A stretch of DNA of 20,477 nucleotides from Pelargonium nanum (Eukaryota; Streptophyta; Magnoliopsida; Geraniales; Geraniaceae): contig JAYMTF010001954.1 of the NCBI GenBank assembly GCA_036897485.1, positions 1 through 20,477 on the forward strand, read 5' to 3'. How positions within the stretch are numbered: position 1 is the first letter of the stretch; every line of letters begins with the position of its first letter. Shown here one piece after another: positions 9,509-20,415 of this stretch. A model generated the notes under the pieces. The model made no database searches, was not told the origin of the DNA, and was given only the letters and a program-made list of their open reading frames with translations. The position numbers were made by a program, and so were the translations under genes.

Positions 9509-10231
9509 AGTATCAAAATGAGATGCGCACCAATATTGAAGCTAATTACTAATAAGAATATTCAAGTACACAAAATTTAGTGCATAACACTACAAGTCAG
9601 CAAGAGACTAGTAATTTTGAATAAACTTACATTATCTATTGTAATCGATTTACAATGTTAGATTAATGAGACACTAAGGCGAAATAGTTTTAAATAAGTT
9701 GTTGAAAAGAATATTATATTCGCATAATTTTGATTGATTTTTCATTTAAAAGTGATGTGCATAGTATTTTTAAAAAAATTAATTTTTCTTCTACGTAATT
9801 TTGATATTCAATTATTCAAAATTACAGTATTTTGAGTGTCTGACTTATCTGACAAAAGGGACATGTTTCTATCTAAGTTGGGGATGGGATAGAAAATTAT
9901 TTATTGATATGTTGAAACTTCTCAATAATAGACACAGTGATAGATTATTGAAACAAACAAGCCCCTCTCCTTTGACTTCTCTCCCATCCTTTTGTCTCTC
10001 CCATTGTCTCCTTCTCTCTATTTCAATCCACCTCAAAAATATATATAAACATGTCAAAATATCCTTTGATTGATGTCTCAACTTGAACCTCCAAAGTCTT
10101 CTCTTCTTTAAACTCTAACCAAAGCACCAAAGTAGAACACACATAACAAACCCTTCTCTCTTCACTGCATAGCACTTGCTTCTTCTCCAAAACCCATATA
10201 TTCTAGGAGAGAGAGAGAGAGAGAGAGAGAA
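9509..10231 (+). promoter_or_regulatory. Upstream region, TATA box and leader of the MYB gene
   Basis: A pyrimidine-rich tract (about 9960-10025) is followed by TATATATAAA at 10040-10049, 183 bp before the ATG. Transcription probably begins around 10070-10085, which leaves a leader of roughly 150 bases that is CT- and CA-rich and ends in a GA run. No other gene is visible in this stretch. Confidence 0.55.
10207..10230 (+). repeat. (GA)12 microsatellite at the MYB start codon
   Basis: Twelve GA units end one base before the ATG. GA runs in plant leaders and promoters are known binding sites of BBR/BPC proteins, so this could affect transcription. It is also a likely length polymorphism inside the 5' leader. 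The regulatory role here is an inference. Confidence 0.9.
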
Positions 10232-11880
10232 ATGGGAAGAGCACCATGTTGTGACAAGGCAAAAGTGAAGAGAGGACCATGGTCACCTGAGGAAGATGCA
10301 AAGCTCAAGGACTATATTCACAAGTGTGGAACTGGTGGAAACTGGATTGCTCTCCCTCACAAAGCTGGTATTTTTTTTACTTATTTTTTAGTATTATCAA
10401 CTAAAATATCTTCATACTTTTTTGTTTAATTTAATTTTTTTCATTTAAAAAAAAACAATTAGGGCTCAAGAGGTGTGGGAAAAGTTGCAGATTGAGATGG
10501 CTAAACTATTTGAGACCCAACATTAAACATGGAGAGTTTTCTGATGATGAAGACAGGATTATCTGCACTCTCTTTGCCACCATTGGAAGCAGGTAATTTT
10601 AATTTTTATCTCTCATTAATTATTGTATAATTTTATATCTAAAACTCCATCTGGGTTCTTGTTACTTTCATGACTCATTCATGGTTTTAATAAACAATTG
10701 GGGTTGTAGTAGTAGTAGTAGTGGAGATTATTTTAATTAATATTGTATTCATCAAAGGAGAAAAGGACAATAATAATTTTCTTTTTGGATGGGAGGGATC
10801 AAGAAAGATACATGATCATTTGCTCTCTTTTTTATGATTTAATGTTTTTGTTAATTATCATGATCTCCATGAAGAACTTAATTTAGTTTAGATCTATCTC
10901 TAGCCAGCAAGCCTTATAAAGTTAATAATATATAATATTGATATGTTAATATTCATAGAAAAAGTTAGGAGTCTAAACTAAGAAGATTTTCGCTTACGTC
11001 AAATTTTCAGTAAAATTACGATACCTCTGGTTAAAAAATTTGAATTCATCGGATCCTTATGTTCTTGCAAGTTTAATGTGGCATTCTCTTCTCATTGACT
11101 TGGTTTAGTCTAAATAAAAGATTAAGTGGTTCATAAATTAGATTCAGTAAATCAATTTGTTTCCACAAATTCTTTGAAACAAGTATGACTGTAATTTCAA
11201 TTGTCAATTGTATTCTTATTACATAGTTCGATGTAGTCCAAAAAGCAGTTTCAGTTTCTTTAATCTCATATGAATATATATAATCATATGCAATGATCAT
11301 GTGCATATATATGTATAGGTGGTCAATAATAGCAGCTCAGCTGCCAGGAAGGACTGACAATGATATCAAGAACTACTGGAACACCAAGCTCAAGAAGAAG
11401 CTATCATCTTTTGTTCATCAATCACCACCCTCCTCATCACACAATTACAATACTACCCTTCCAGCACCATCTACTCTTATTGATCTCCAACCCAACTATT
11501 TCATGACCACCACCACACAAGAAGAGACCTTCACCACCACCACCACCAACAACAACAACAATCTTCTCAATATGTTTGTGGGTCATGAAGTCAGTAGCAG
11601 CTCCTCCTCAGATGGGAGCTACCAACTAGATCATCATCATCACTACCACAACTATCTCTACAAAGGAACAAATGATTGTCATCATCATCAACATGTTCAA
11701 GAGAACCAGAAACTGGTCATGTGGGGTTCATCAGAAATTACCACAACAGCTACAACAAACCCAATATCAGATTTTGGTCTTGAAGAAATCAAGCAGCTGA
11801 TTAGCAGCACAAGCAGCACCAACTTTTTGTTGGATCAAAACAAGACATCAGAGTCAGAGGACAGACTCTTGTACTACTGA
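10232..11880 (+). CDS. R2R3-MYB transcription factor, subgroup 14 (RAX/Blind-like)
   Basis: Three exons (10232-10367, 10463-10592, 11319-11880) join in frame to 275 aa; both introns have GT..AG ends. Exon 2 is 130 bp, the usual size in this family. R2 holds Trp17, Trp38 and Trp58, and R3 holds Phe71, Trp90 and Trp109, the regular helix-packing residues. The start [20 protein letters not shown], the extra residue in [14 protein letters not shown], and [19 protein letters not shown] place it with RAX1/2/3, MYB36, MYB68 and tomato Blind. In those species the members control axillary meristem formation or Casparian strip and root development. The C-terminal half is low complexity (Thr, Asn, Ser and His runs) and ends with an acidic/Leu segment, [14 protein letters not shown], that may be a conserved subgroup motif. 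It should act in the nucleus as a DNA-binding regulator. Which ortholog it is cannot be settled here. Confidence 0.93.
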
Positions 11881-12260
11881 TAGATATGATGTGACTGACT
11901 GTGAAATCATGAAGATTTTGAGGGACATGGTGTGAAGATTTTGAGGGATGGTTGTGTCTATGGAGCTGTGAATTAGTAGCTAGCTAGAGATCATGATCAC
12001 TAGCTTAGCTTCAAGCTCAGCTGTTGTTTTTGGCCTTTTTTTGATGGATTGAAAAGGAAAAACACCATACCCTATTTGACAGTACATGGTTAAAAGCTTA
12101 CTTTGCTGTTTATCTCCTTTTTTGGGAAAGAAAATGATGTATTTTAGGGGCATCATGGTCAAGTACAAGAACTTGAAACCTAGCTAGCTAGCTCCATTAG
12201 TTGTTTAGTACTGTAATTTTATTTTTATCTTCAAGAAGGAAAAATAGAATATCATTAACT
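11881..12260 (+). other. Probable 3' UTR of the MYB gene
   Basis: The sequence after the stop is T-rich with no other gene. It contains a short direct repeat, TGAAGATTTTGAGGGA, at 11910-11925 and 11933-11948, and several TAGCTAGCTAG runs. The poly(A) site is not fixed. Confidence 0.4.
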
Positions 12261-13900
12261 CTCTGAATTGTTATGTTAATGTCTGTCATTATATGTATTT
12301 AAATATAAATGATAAATTAATCAAAGTTATATGAGGATTATGTATGAGACATGAGAGCCTGAGGCCTGAGCTGATCAGAGTTTGTTATTTTGTGGATATT
12401 AATATCATATTGGGATTTAAGAACTTGATGACTTGATATATATTTCTAATCAAAGTCTTTGTTAAGTACACTAATATGTAATGTTACCATCTCAAAACCA
12501 CCACTACTATTCTAAAAGAAACAGGTATTTGATATAAATATTTCATTGTAAGCTATGTATATGTATTGAGTATTGTATATGTATTGTTTTTTTGGCACTG
12601 GTTATGAAATATGTGAAGATACAATAATTGATGGAAGCAATTTTTAATAGAAAAATAAAATGAGTTCATTGATAAACAAATCAAACATGAAACACAGAGT
12701 TTTTTAATATGAAATTTATATTAAAAAATGAAATGAACCTATCTATAGCTAATTATATAGTAATAGACTAATAGTAATTAATATTGCAAATTGATAAAGA
12801 ATCTTCATGAGAAGAGAATATTATATGACCCCCAAAGAGCTCCAAAAATGCATGATCTCAGGATTTTGATGCCTTCAACGTTTAATTGGTGGATGTGTTT
12901 TTGCTGTTTTCTTTAAATCAAATTAAAAAATCAACCAATTAAACAATTAATTTAATATATTATTTACTTTAATATATCAAACAAGAACAGTAACCAATAT
13001 GTCTGAAAGATAAATAGTAACAAATCAAACAGTTTGTTTGCTTCTAGTGAAAGATAATGCACTGACCTCTTCTCCAATTTTGTTTGTTTCTTCAGCTACA
13101 GGCATTTTATAAGTTCAATCTAAAAAAAATCTTACTATAATGGATATAAAAATAATTTTAGTAATGAACTAATTTTGTACTAATTAATATTGTTTGGTGG
13201 AGTGTATAAAACTTCAAAAGGTCTAGTATCGTTATAGGTGCTAATTTGGATTCCGGATTGAGTAAGCTAAAATTCAATTTTTTTGTGTAAAACTAACGGA
13301 CCTTTCTGATCCCATCCAATATCTATTTTTGCATGGATAATCCGATCCAATAGGAAAATGATTGGAGATCGGATCGATTTTAAGCCAAATCAGATTACAA
13401 ATGTCCATAAATTTGAGTTCAAATTGACAACACTATCACCTACCCACCCATTATATTTTGAGTAGACTTTGGGATAATTACCACATTTTCAATGTTCAAC
13501 AACACAGTGATCCTTTGTTGTTTAAATTCTGGAAAGGCCATAAGCCCATAACAAGATTCAGTCTTTTATAAAGTGTTATAATGTATGATCAAGATTTTTA
13601 TAGATAGAGAGACAGAGAAAGTCAATATACTTTAAATTTGACCGAGCCAAAGTGAACTAATAGTTGTTGAGTAAATTCGTGTCGGAGTGAAACTTGCTTA
13701 GCCTTCAACTTCAAATGAATCATTACTAACTAATGAATGATTGATGTTGAAATTTATAACAAAAACTCATGAACATTGTTTATTATCAATTATTATATGA
13801 TACATTTGCTATAAATTGCTCTTTGTCGGTATAATTTGCTATCTGTTAATTGGGCCGTAACACTAATGCGCAGCAGATTTTAGCTACTTAGGCCCAAAAC
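12261..13900. other. Gene-free stretch between the MYB and U2 genes
   Basis: I see no coding region or RNA. The stretch is AT-rich. A patch at about 13240-13430 with GGATCGGATCGATTTT and similar words looks like degraded repeat sequence, but I could not assign it to a family. Confidence 0.55.
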
Positions 13901-13912
13901 TTTTAGGACTGG
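13901..13912 (-). terminator. 3' box-like element of the U2 gene
   Basis: On the minus strand CCAGTCCTAAAA starts 4 bases after the RNA end. It resembles, with one mismatch, the plant snRNA 3' box CA(N)3-10AGTNNAA, which directs 3' end formation of snRNA transcripts. Confidence 0.55.
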
Positions 13913-13915
13913 TTT

Positions 13916-14111
13916 GGAGGGTGCGCCAGGCCAAGGCAGTAGTGCAACACCAATGCGACGCTCGAAAGCCCCAGTAGCAAGCTACTGTGGTGGGCCCTCA
14001 CCCATAAAAAATAAATTTAATATCGTGTGGGCCGATGGCCCACATATCAGATATTAAACTGATAAGAACAGATACTACACTTGATCTTAGCCAAAAGGCC
14101 GAGAAAGGTAT
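13916..14111 (-). ncRNA. U2: U2 spliceosomal snRNA
   Basis: The minus strand gives a complete 196-nt plant U2. It begins ATACCTTTCTCGGCCTTTTG. It includes the branch-point pairing segment GTGTAGTATCTGTTC, the stem IIa region CTTATCAGTTTAATATCTG, the GGGCCATCGGCCC hairpin, an Sm-type site (ATTTATTTTTTA) and the 3' stem-loops. It ends GCGCACCCTCC. U2 forms the snRNP that pairs with the intron branch site during pre-mRNA splicing. I see no break in the functional segments, and promoter and 3' box are in place, so it looks like an active copy rather than one of the many U2 pseudogenes. It is transcribed away from the acyl-CoA ligase gene. Confidence 0.96.
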
Positions 14112-14135
14112 GCTTATTTTAGCAGCCCAAACTCA

Positions 14136-14143
14136 TTTTTATA
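14136..14143 (-). promoter_or_regulatory. TATA box of the U2 gene
   Basis: TATAAAAA on the minus strand lies at -25 to -32 relative to the U2 start. Thirty-three bases separate it from the USE, which is the spacing seen in plant snRNA genes read by RNA polymerase II. Polymerase III types have about ten bases less. Confidence 0.85.
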
Positions 14144-14176
14144 CACAAACCAACCCAGCTCCATTCTTGACGTAAA

Positions 14177-14187
14177 CGATGTGGGAC
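14177..14187 (-). promoter_or_regulatory. Upstream sequence element (USE) of the U2 gene
   Basis: GTCCCACATCG on the minus strand is an exact match to the plant snRNA USE, RTCCCACATCG, at about -66 to -76. This element binds the snRNA activating complex and is required for U-snRNA transcription in plants. Confidence 0.92.
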
Positions 14188-14330
14188 TTCAATTCGTGCG
14201 AGCCTCAGCCCCAATTACTTTCTTTTTTTCTTTGGCAGATTCACCTAAAGCTCCACAACCTCACGCGAACCCAGTGGTCCCTATCGTACCCGATCAATTG
14301 CCGGCCAACTTATTCCTCCTGTTTTTTGTA

Positions 14331-14338
14331 TTTGGCGC
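14331..14338 (+). promoter_or_regulatory. E2F-type site upstream of the acyl-CoA ligase
   Basis: TTTGGCGC fits the E2F consensus TTTSSCGC and lies 110 bp before the ligase ATG, between the divergent U2 and ligase genes. The match is seen; binding and effect are inferred. Confidence 0.35.
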
Positions 14339-14447
14339 GAAGTTCACCAAATTTCTTGATATCCAAGTCTTCACTCACTTCTCATTTTCTCGAGAAAACA
14401 GAGCCAAGAAAGTTCTAAGTTGACATTGATTTTCCCGCTCCCCAAAC

Positions 14448-17058
14448 ATGGCCAAATGCTTCAACCCCAAAACTGGAATCTACACATCACCACGACCTCC
14501 GATCCACTTCCCCACCGACCCGAACCTCTCATTCGCCTCCTTCCTCTTCCGCAACTTCTCCTCTTTCCCTCCCGACGACCTCGCGCTCATCGATGCCGAT
14601 TCCAACGAAACCCTAACCTTTCACCAGCTCAAGATCCAAGTCTCCAAGCTCGCACACGCCTTGCTCCGTCTCAACGTCAGCAAAAACGATGTCGTTCTCA
14701 TTTTCGCCCCCAATTCCATCCACTTCCCGGTCTGCTTCCTCGCCGTCGTCGCCATCGGAGCGATCGCCACAACTTGCAATCCCGCCTACACTTTCGCAGA
14801 GCTCTCGAAGCAAGTCGGAGATTGCGATCCGAAGCTCGTCGTCACGGTCCCCGAGCTCTGGCACCAGATCGAGAAGCTGAATCTGCCTACGATCATATTG
14901 AAATCACCCATTTCGGTAAGGTTTGAGACTCAATCGAGTGCGAGAGTTTGGGATTATTCCGATTTGATCGTAATGTCGGACGGAATTTCCGAATTGCCGG
15001 CGAGTAACGTGCGGCAGGCTGACGTGGCGGCCCTGTTTTACTCGTCCGGCACCACCGGCGTGAGCAAGGGAGTGATACTGACGCATCGGAATTTCATCGC
15101 GTCTTCGCTGACGGCCACGGTCGATCAGGACCGGTACGGGGAGGTGAACAACGTGGTTTTGTGTTTTTTGCCTATGTTTCATATGTTTGGCCTGGCCGTG
15201 GTGGTGTGCGGCCAGCTCCGGCGAGGCAACGCGGTGGTGTCGCTGGCCAAGTTCGGGGGGGAGAGGTTTCTGAGTTGCGTGCAGAAGTATAGGGCGACTC
15301 ACCTGTATGTCGTCCCGCCGGTTATGATCGCTCTGGCGAAGCAGAGTGTGGTGAGGAATTACGACCTGTCGTCAGTGAAGCTGTTGGGCTCCGGCGCAGC
15401 GCCTTTAGGGAAAGATGTGATGGTCGAGTGTTCGAAGAATATTCCCCAAGCTACTGTCATTCAGGTACTTTGTGAGCTAGAAATTGTGTTTTAGTATCAT
15501 AATATTACATTTTGGAAATTGATTGAAACAAGCATGGAATAGAAAGCTTGCATGATTCAATCAGAGGACTAAGGTATCATTTGGATTACAAAATTTGGTA
15601 TGCAAATTGGAGTCAAGAACGGAACATTTTCATGACCAAAAAGTCCTAATCCGAACATAACGAATGAGAATCTCATTTCACCTACACAATCCACTTGCTA
15701 ATAGTTACTGTATATGTCAAACAATCTATATATTTGGTAGCGTTGAGTGTTTGTTTGGTTAATCATGTTGGCGCCACAATTGTCTCGAAGCTTGAGAGAA
15801 TTGTCTAGTGATTAATCTCAGCTAAATGGTAATTTGATGTACACAATGTCTTTTGCAGGGGTATGGAATGACAGAAGTTTGTGGAGTTGTTTCATCAGAG
15901 GATTCAAAGGAAGGATCGGGTCCTTCGGGTTCAACTGGAACATTGGTTCCAGGAGTTGAAGCCCAGATAGTTAGTGTGGATACATCAAAACCTCTTCCAC
16001 CAAATCAAAATGGAGAAATTTGTCTTCGAGGACCGATAGTGATGCAAGGTAGATTGCATTCAATAATGATCCTATTGTCATTAAAGTCCACAACTCCACA
16101 TGAATCCTCATGCCATCCTTCTATATCTACAACAAAATTCTCAGTTTATTAGTCCTGCAATATTACATCCATTTCCATGTTCTTTTCATGTCTCATCTTA
16201 TATATATGGTAATGTGTGGAACTGTTAATAGCATGATCAAGGAATGATCTGTATACTGCTCTCAGGTTATCTGAACAATCCACAAGCAACAAAATTAACT
16301 ATAGATGGGCAAGGTTGGTTACACACAGGAGATCTTGGATATTTTGATAAAGAAGGACAATTGTTTGTCGTGGATCGCATAAAAGAGCTTATCAAATGCA
16401 ATGGTTTTCAGGTAAATTACTGTTAGATGCTTAAAGATCTGGTTTGGCATTTATGGATGTAAAAGTAAAATGCAGTGACTTCTGTAGACCCTTCAGGAAG
16501 ACATTTCAGTATTTAACTTAAGATCAGTGACTTGTGTGACTGTACTTCAGGTGGCACCAGCGGAGCTTGAAGGACTGCTGCTTTCGCATCCAGAAATATT
16601 AGATGCCGTTGTCATTCGGTAAGTGTGAATTGCATATCATCTATCGATCATTTTTCCCGCTCAAAGAGCAATTGCACATTGCATTATGTTGCCACATATA
16701 TTAGAACACCTTACAACAGTTGATTGTTCTTCTCTACGAGTAGATTCCCCGATGCTAAAGCCGGCGAGGTGCCAATTGCATATGTTGTTCGTTCGCCTAA
16801 CAGCTCCCTAACTGAAGAAGATGTTCAGAAATTTATAGCAAATCAGGTGAGGGATGTGCAGTACCTCAAAGAAAGAAATACATGTCCTATTGTCATATGT
16901 AATGGGTTACTGAATAAATGGTTGGTTTTGTTTGTCATCTCCAGGTTGCACCATATAAAAGACTGAGGAGAGTGACTTTTGTGAGTAATGTTCCAAAGTC
17001 AGCTTCAGGGAAGATTTTAAGAAGAGAGATGATGGACAAAGTTCTATCCAAGATATAA
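14448..17058 (+). CDS. 4-coumarate:CoA ligase-like acyl-CoA synthetase (4CLL7-like), peroxisomal type
   Basis: Six exons (14448-15464, 15859-16048, 16266-16411, 16551-16618, 16744-16846, 16945-17058) have GT..AG borders and give 545 aa. It belongs to the ANL adenylating enzymes: ATP plus a carboxylic acid form an acyl-adenylate, then the CoA thioester. Visible motifs are the P-loop [18 protein letters not shown] (198-215), GYGMTE (340-345), GEICLRG (391-397, 4CL box II), HTGDLGY (422-428), DRIKELIK (439-446) and PKSASGK with catalytic Lys531. The sequence is closest to what I know of Arabidopsis At4g05160 (4CLL7), reported to act on medium-chain fatty acids and jasmonate-precursor acids. It ends SKI, a likely peroxisomal PTS1. 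True 4CL enzymes of lignin synthesis lack such a tail. Exon 1 is markedly GC-rich compared with the rest. The exact substrate is unknown. Confidence 0.94.
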
Positions 17059-17096
17059 TAACAGTTCTCACCATACATCGAGTGCCAATGCAAGAA

Positions 17097-17102
17097 AATA
17101 AA
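17097..17102 (+). terminator. Poly(A) signal of the ligase gene
   Basis: AATAAA lies 39 bp after the stop codon and could direct polyadenylation of the acyl-CoA ligase mRNA. Confidence 0.5.
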
Positions 17103-17281
17103 AGGGTTTGCAATCTCATTACCTATATATATTTCTATACTGTATTGATTTATTCTTGTTTGTTTGTTGATGGAGGTAGTAGAACACATGTAACATATGT
17201 TTAATAAGTAGCTTCTCTAGTTAACTATATTGAAAGAATTTAGTGATTACACAGTTTACAAATTTATTGGATGCCCATGCC

Positions 17282-17526
17282 GTGCCAAAAAACCGCATGT
17301 TTATTGGGCCAATTTGTTGGCCCAATCTAGGTATTTTTGGGCTGAGCTAGTGACGGCCCGAGGGCTGTGGCTCATTTTGAAAGCGAAATAGGCTGCTGTC
17401 AAAAATCGGGCCAAGCCTGTTTCAAATCGGGCCTAAGTCAACCGTTCCAAAAAAACACGTTTGTTTTCCAGGCCACTTTTAGTTGGCCAATGTTTTTGGG
17501 CTGAGTTATTGATCATGGCCCGTGAG
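17282..17526. repeat. Two diverged tandem units rich in GGCC
   Basis: A unit of about 82 bp at 17282-17363 (GTGCCAAAAAACCGC to GGCCCGAGG) recurs in diverged form at 17444-17526 (GTTCCAAAAAAACAC to GGCCCGTGAG). The best shared block is TTTTTGGGCTGAG. The spacing is about 162 bp, and the 80 bp between them also contains GGGCC words. It lies just after the ligase gene. The parent family is not identified. Confidence 0.6.
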
Positions 17527-20383
17527 ATGATTTTAGGCTAAAAATTGGATGATGTGGCGCTCTAATAGGCATTTTAAACCTGTTATTTTGTTTGGCTTGT
17601 ACAATATATATAATTATATATAGATGTGATCCAAATTCGGTGTGAAAGCACCATTTTTCAGCTTAGTAAAAATGTCAACTTTTGAGGTGAGATTAGGTTG
17701 TATAAGGTGCAAAAAGTCTATATCCATAACAAAACTATAACACACAAAAAAAAAAGTCTACTGTGTGAACTGTCAGAAGCCATTGGATCAAGAGATGGAC
17801 AATAGAAGAAACAGCACAAACTCTAATGAATAGAATAATATTAGACAATCCTTGGTTTTAGATGATACCTTCTCTCCCATTTATTAACTGGTAGATACTC
17901 AAACTATAGTTTCAAGATTCTCAAAATTAAACCATATCACAATAATAATAAAATGAAGTGTTTTATAAACATATATAATTGACTTGGCATGAAAATATTG
18001 GAAGTCAATTTCTTCTCTTTGCGGGCTTTGTCCTATTTGGATATTATTGATCACATACCCTACAATGGAGGATAATGTCCTAGTGTGCTCCATTGTTCTA
18101 TCAGCTGCTTTGATATCTTCACTGATTTTCTTTTCTTATTGCAACTATCACATTTCTCTTTTTGAGAATGCTGCTATTCTCTCAATTACATTTGATGCTT
18201 CTGGTTGTAGATTAGACTTGAAGATCACCTTTTAAAGACAAACCCTAGTGCCTAAATTCTATAAAGATAAGAACAGCATATTTGGTGTACTTTTGAACTG
18301 AAGTAAAGTCCATACACTTAACATTTTAGACCAACTCTTTATAGTTTCAACCACCTCCCTTACATCCACTTACATTTGCATCAGTGATTCTATGTTTAGT
18401 GGTCATTCATGATTGATTCCATTAGGTAAAACTCAATAATTTTGGATATAAAGAACAAACAATTATGGGCTGATAGCTGGCTTGGCCAATTGTTTCCTTT
18501 TGTCATGTAGTTTTGTTGATTCAATATTGCTTCTCCTCCTTTTAGCTAAAATTTTCATGGCTGTGCAGTAAAATATATACACACATAGCAAAATTGAATG
18601 TGAATTTGTCAAGTACAAAGTTGATTCCTAAGGTTCTTGTGCATATATAGGAGTTACTGCCTATTGAGATTGCTATGTAATATCAATAATTCAGTTGCAC
18701 ATGCATGCACTATCAGCATCCAACCTTTTTTTATTTTCATATTCAACTAATCCCTTGAGAACTTTGTAACCATCCTATCCCCAATACCCAATCTTCTCTC
18801 TTTTTTGAATCATTGGTTCTTCAACTTTTAATCAGAGGTTGCAACTAACTTGATTTGATCCACTCATTGTCACATCTCTATCTCTTTGTTTATTTGTGGC
18901 TCAATACCTCTCTTTTCTTGACTTTTATATGTTTTTATAATTGATATATACACACACACATACTCAAAAGTAAAGCATGATGCATAATCTAATATCTTCA
19001 TTGCATTGGTAAATTCAGTCTCTAATCCAAGTGGATTCAGACTAGAAACTGAGGTTCTCAAAACGAGTCAAAATTTAGTCGATACGTTCGAAACAAGTGT
19101 GCGATGAATACTCATCATTTCGAGCTAACCTACTTCGTCATGTTACCATCCAGAGTCGTTTCCTTTTTTGGTATCTTTATGTTGTATTAGTATTTAGATA
19201 GTTTTGTAATTATGTAATATTCTCTTCTTTTTGCTTTAAATTGTTCTAATTATATCAATACCGTCCAATTAGCTAGGTTGATGTGACAACTACGTGGTGT
19301 ACGTTTAAGTTACTTAAATTTACAATGAGACCATTTGCATCACATGTTCGACACATCAGAAAAAGTTTGTCACGTTAGCCTAAGCTAATGGTACTAGTAC
19401 GGATTTCATTAGTACAAAACAAAATAGCACTTAAAATTGATAGAATATCTGCAATATCGGCTCCAAATTTGCAGTTCCTACTAATTAAATGATAGATATA
19501 GATTTGGTCTATATGGGCTCCATCCATTAAAATTTTATACAAATTTTTGTGGTCAATCTTGAACTAGGGACAGTTTCTGCAACAAGTTCATGTCCCTAAT
19601 TCTTCAATTTCAATCTCATAAGTTCCCAATTGCTCTGGAAATTGACTCACTAACCTATTGTTTTTGTTCATGAATTGTCCAACAGGACTTATGGTCCTGA
19701 TCCATGAATTTAATTTTCTTGGGTACAGATTGTACGGACACTTGAAATATTATTAAATTATTGCATCAAAGTTGGTGTCTCTCTCTGAGTCCCCATGAGA
19801 TGTGTCTCCTCAAAGCATCGTTCTCATGGTGAGAGACTTTGTGCTCCCAACACCTAAATCTTTCTCTTTTGTGCATCATCTTTGGTTTTGCTCAATCATG
19901 GCTTTTGCACATGCTCTTGTTTTCCACTGTCACTATCTCTTCTGTTATCTTTGTTTTTGTATAGCGAACTCGTTGAAAATGATTTGAAAGATACGTTGAA
20001 TGAGTGAATTTAATCGATAACGCGTAGAGAAACGATAAAAGTTTAATAATATTGTTTTATTTCAGAACGAGCGTATTGAAGTAGGGACAATTTTGCTAAT
20101 GTGTCGCGTTATATGTCAAATATGTGTTGAGTTGGTAAACACAAATACTACGTGTTTAATAATCGTGTTCGTGTTGTTTTTACTTAAACAAGAACTGATG
20201 TGAGTTGCAATTGATGTTGCTCTTATTCTTTGTTTTCTCTCTTACCTTAGGCACAATGTATTTGGACAATAAGTATGGACTTGCTTGTAAGAAAGGTGAG
20301 ATGATGAGAATCATGAGATGAAAGCAAAATAATTGTAGCATCGGTTAATTACTTATTAATTGTGTTATCATGCATGTCGTACT
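17527..20383. other. Long gene-free stretch at the right end
   Basis: No open frame here has a recognisable domain, and none is longer than 63 codons. A TA/CA microsatellite lies at 18945-18962. Pyrimidine-rich and AT-rich patches alternate. The small frames at 18047-18235 and 19802-19987 are hydrophobic but match no family that I know. An undetected short gene, a UTR exon or a promoter of a gene beyond the window cannot be excluded. Confidence 0.5.
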
Positions 20384-20415
20384 TGTTTTTCATACTCGAT
20401 GTTTTTCATACTCGA
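20384..20415. repeat. Exact 16-bp tandem repeat (two units)
   Basis: TGTTTTTCATACTCGA is present twice, head to tail and without change, at 20384-20399 and 20400-20415. Its role is unknown. Such a short exact pair is usually a recent slippage product. Confidence 0.9.

Noticed and set aside
10073-10111. Possible 12-codon upstream ORF before the MYB gene
   Set aside because: It lies near the expected transcription start, 24-33 bp after the TATA box, so it may not be in the mRNA. No conservation can be judged.
14179-14423. Two short frames upstream of the ligase
   Set aside because: They lie over the U2 promoter and the ligase leader, lack homology and follow from the sequence between two known genes.
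14420-14926. A 168-codon plus-strand frame and several others over 14600-15300
   Set aside because: They overlap the first exon of the acyl-CoA ligase, which has clear family motifs. The long overlapping frames result from its high GC content.
18047-18235. 62-codon hydrophobic frame as a small membrane protein
   Set aside because: No recognised family, no clear promoter context, and the length is expected by chance in this composition.
19802-19987. 61-codon frame near the right end
   Set aside because: Low-complexity hydrophobic translation without a recognisable motif, and no splice-supported extension.
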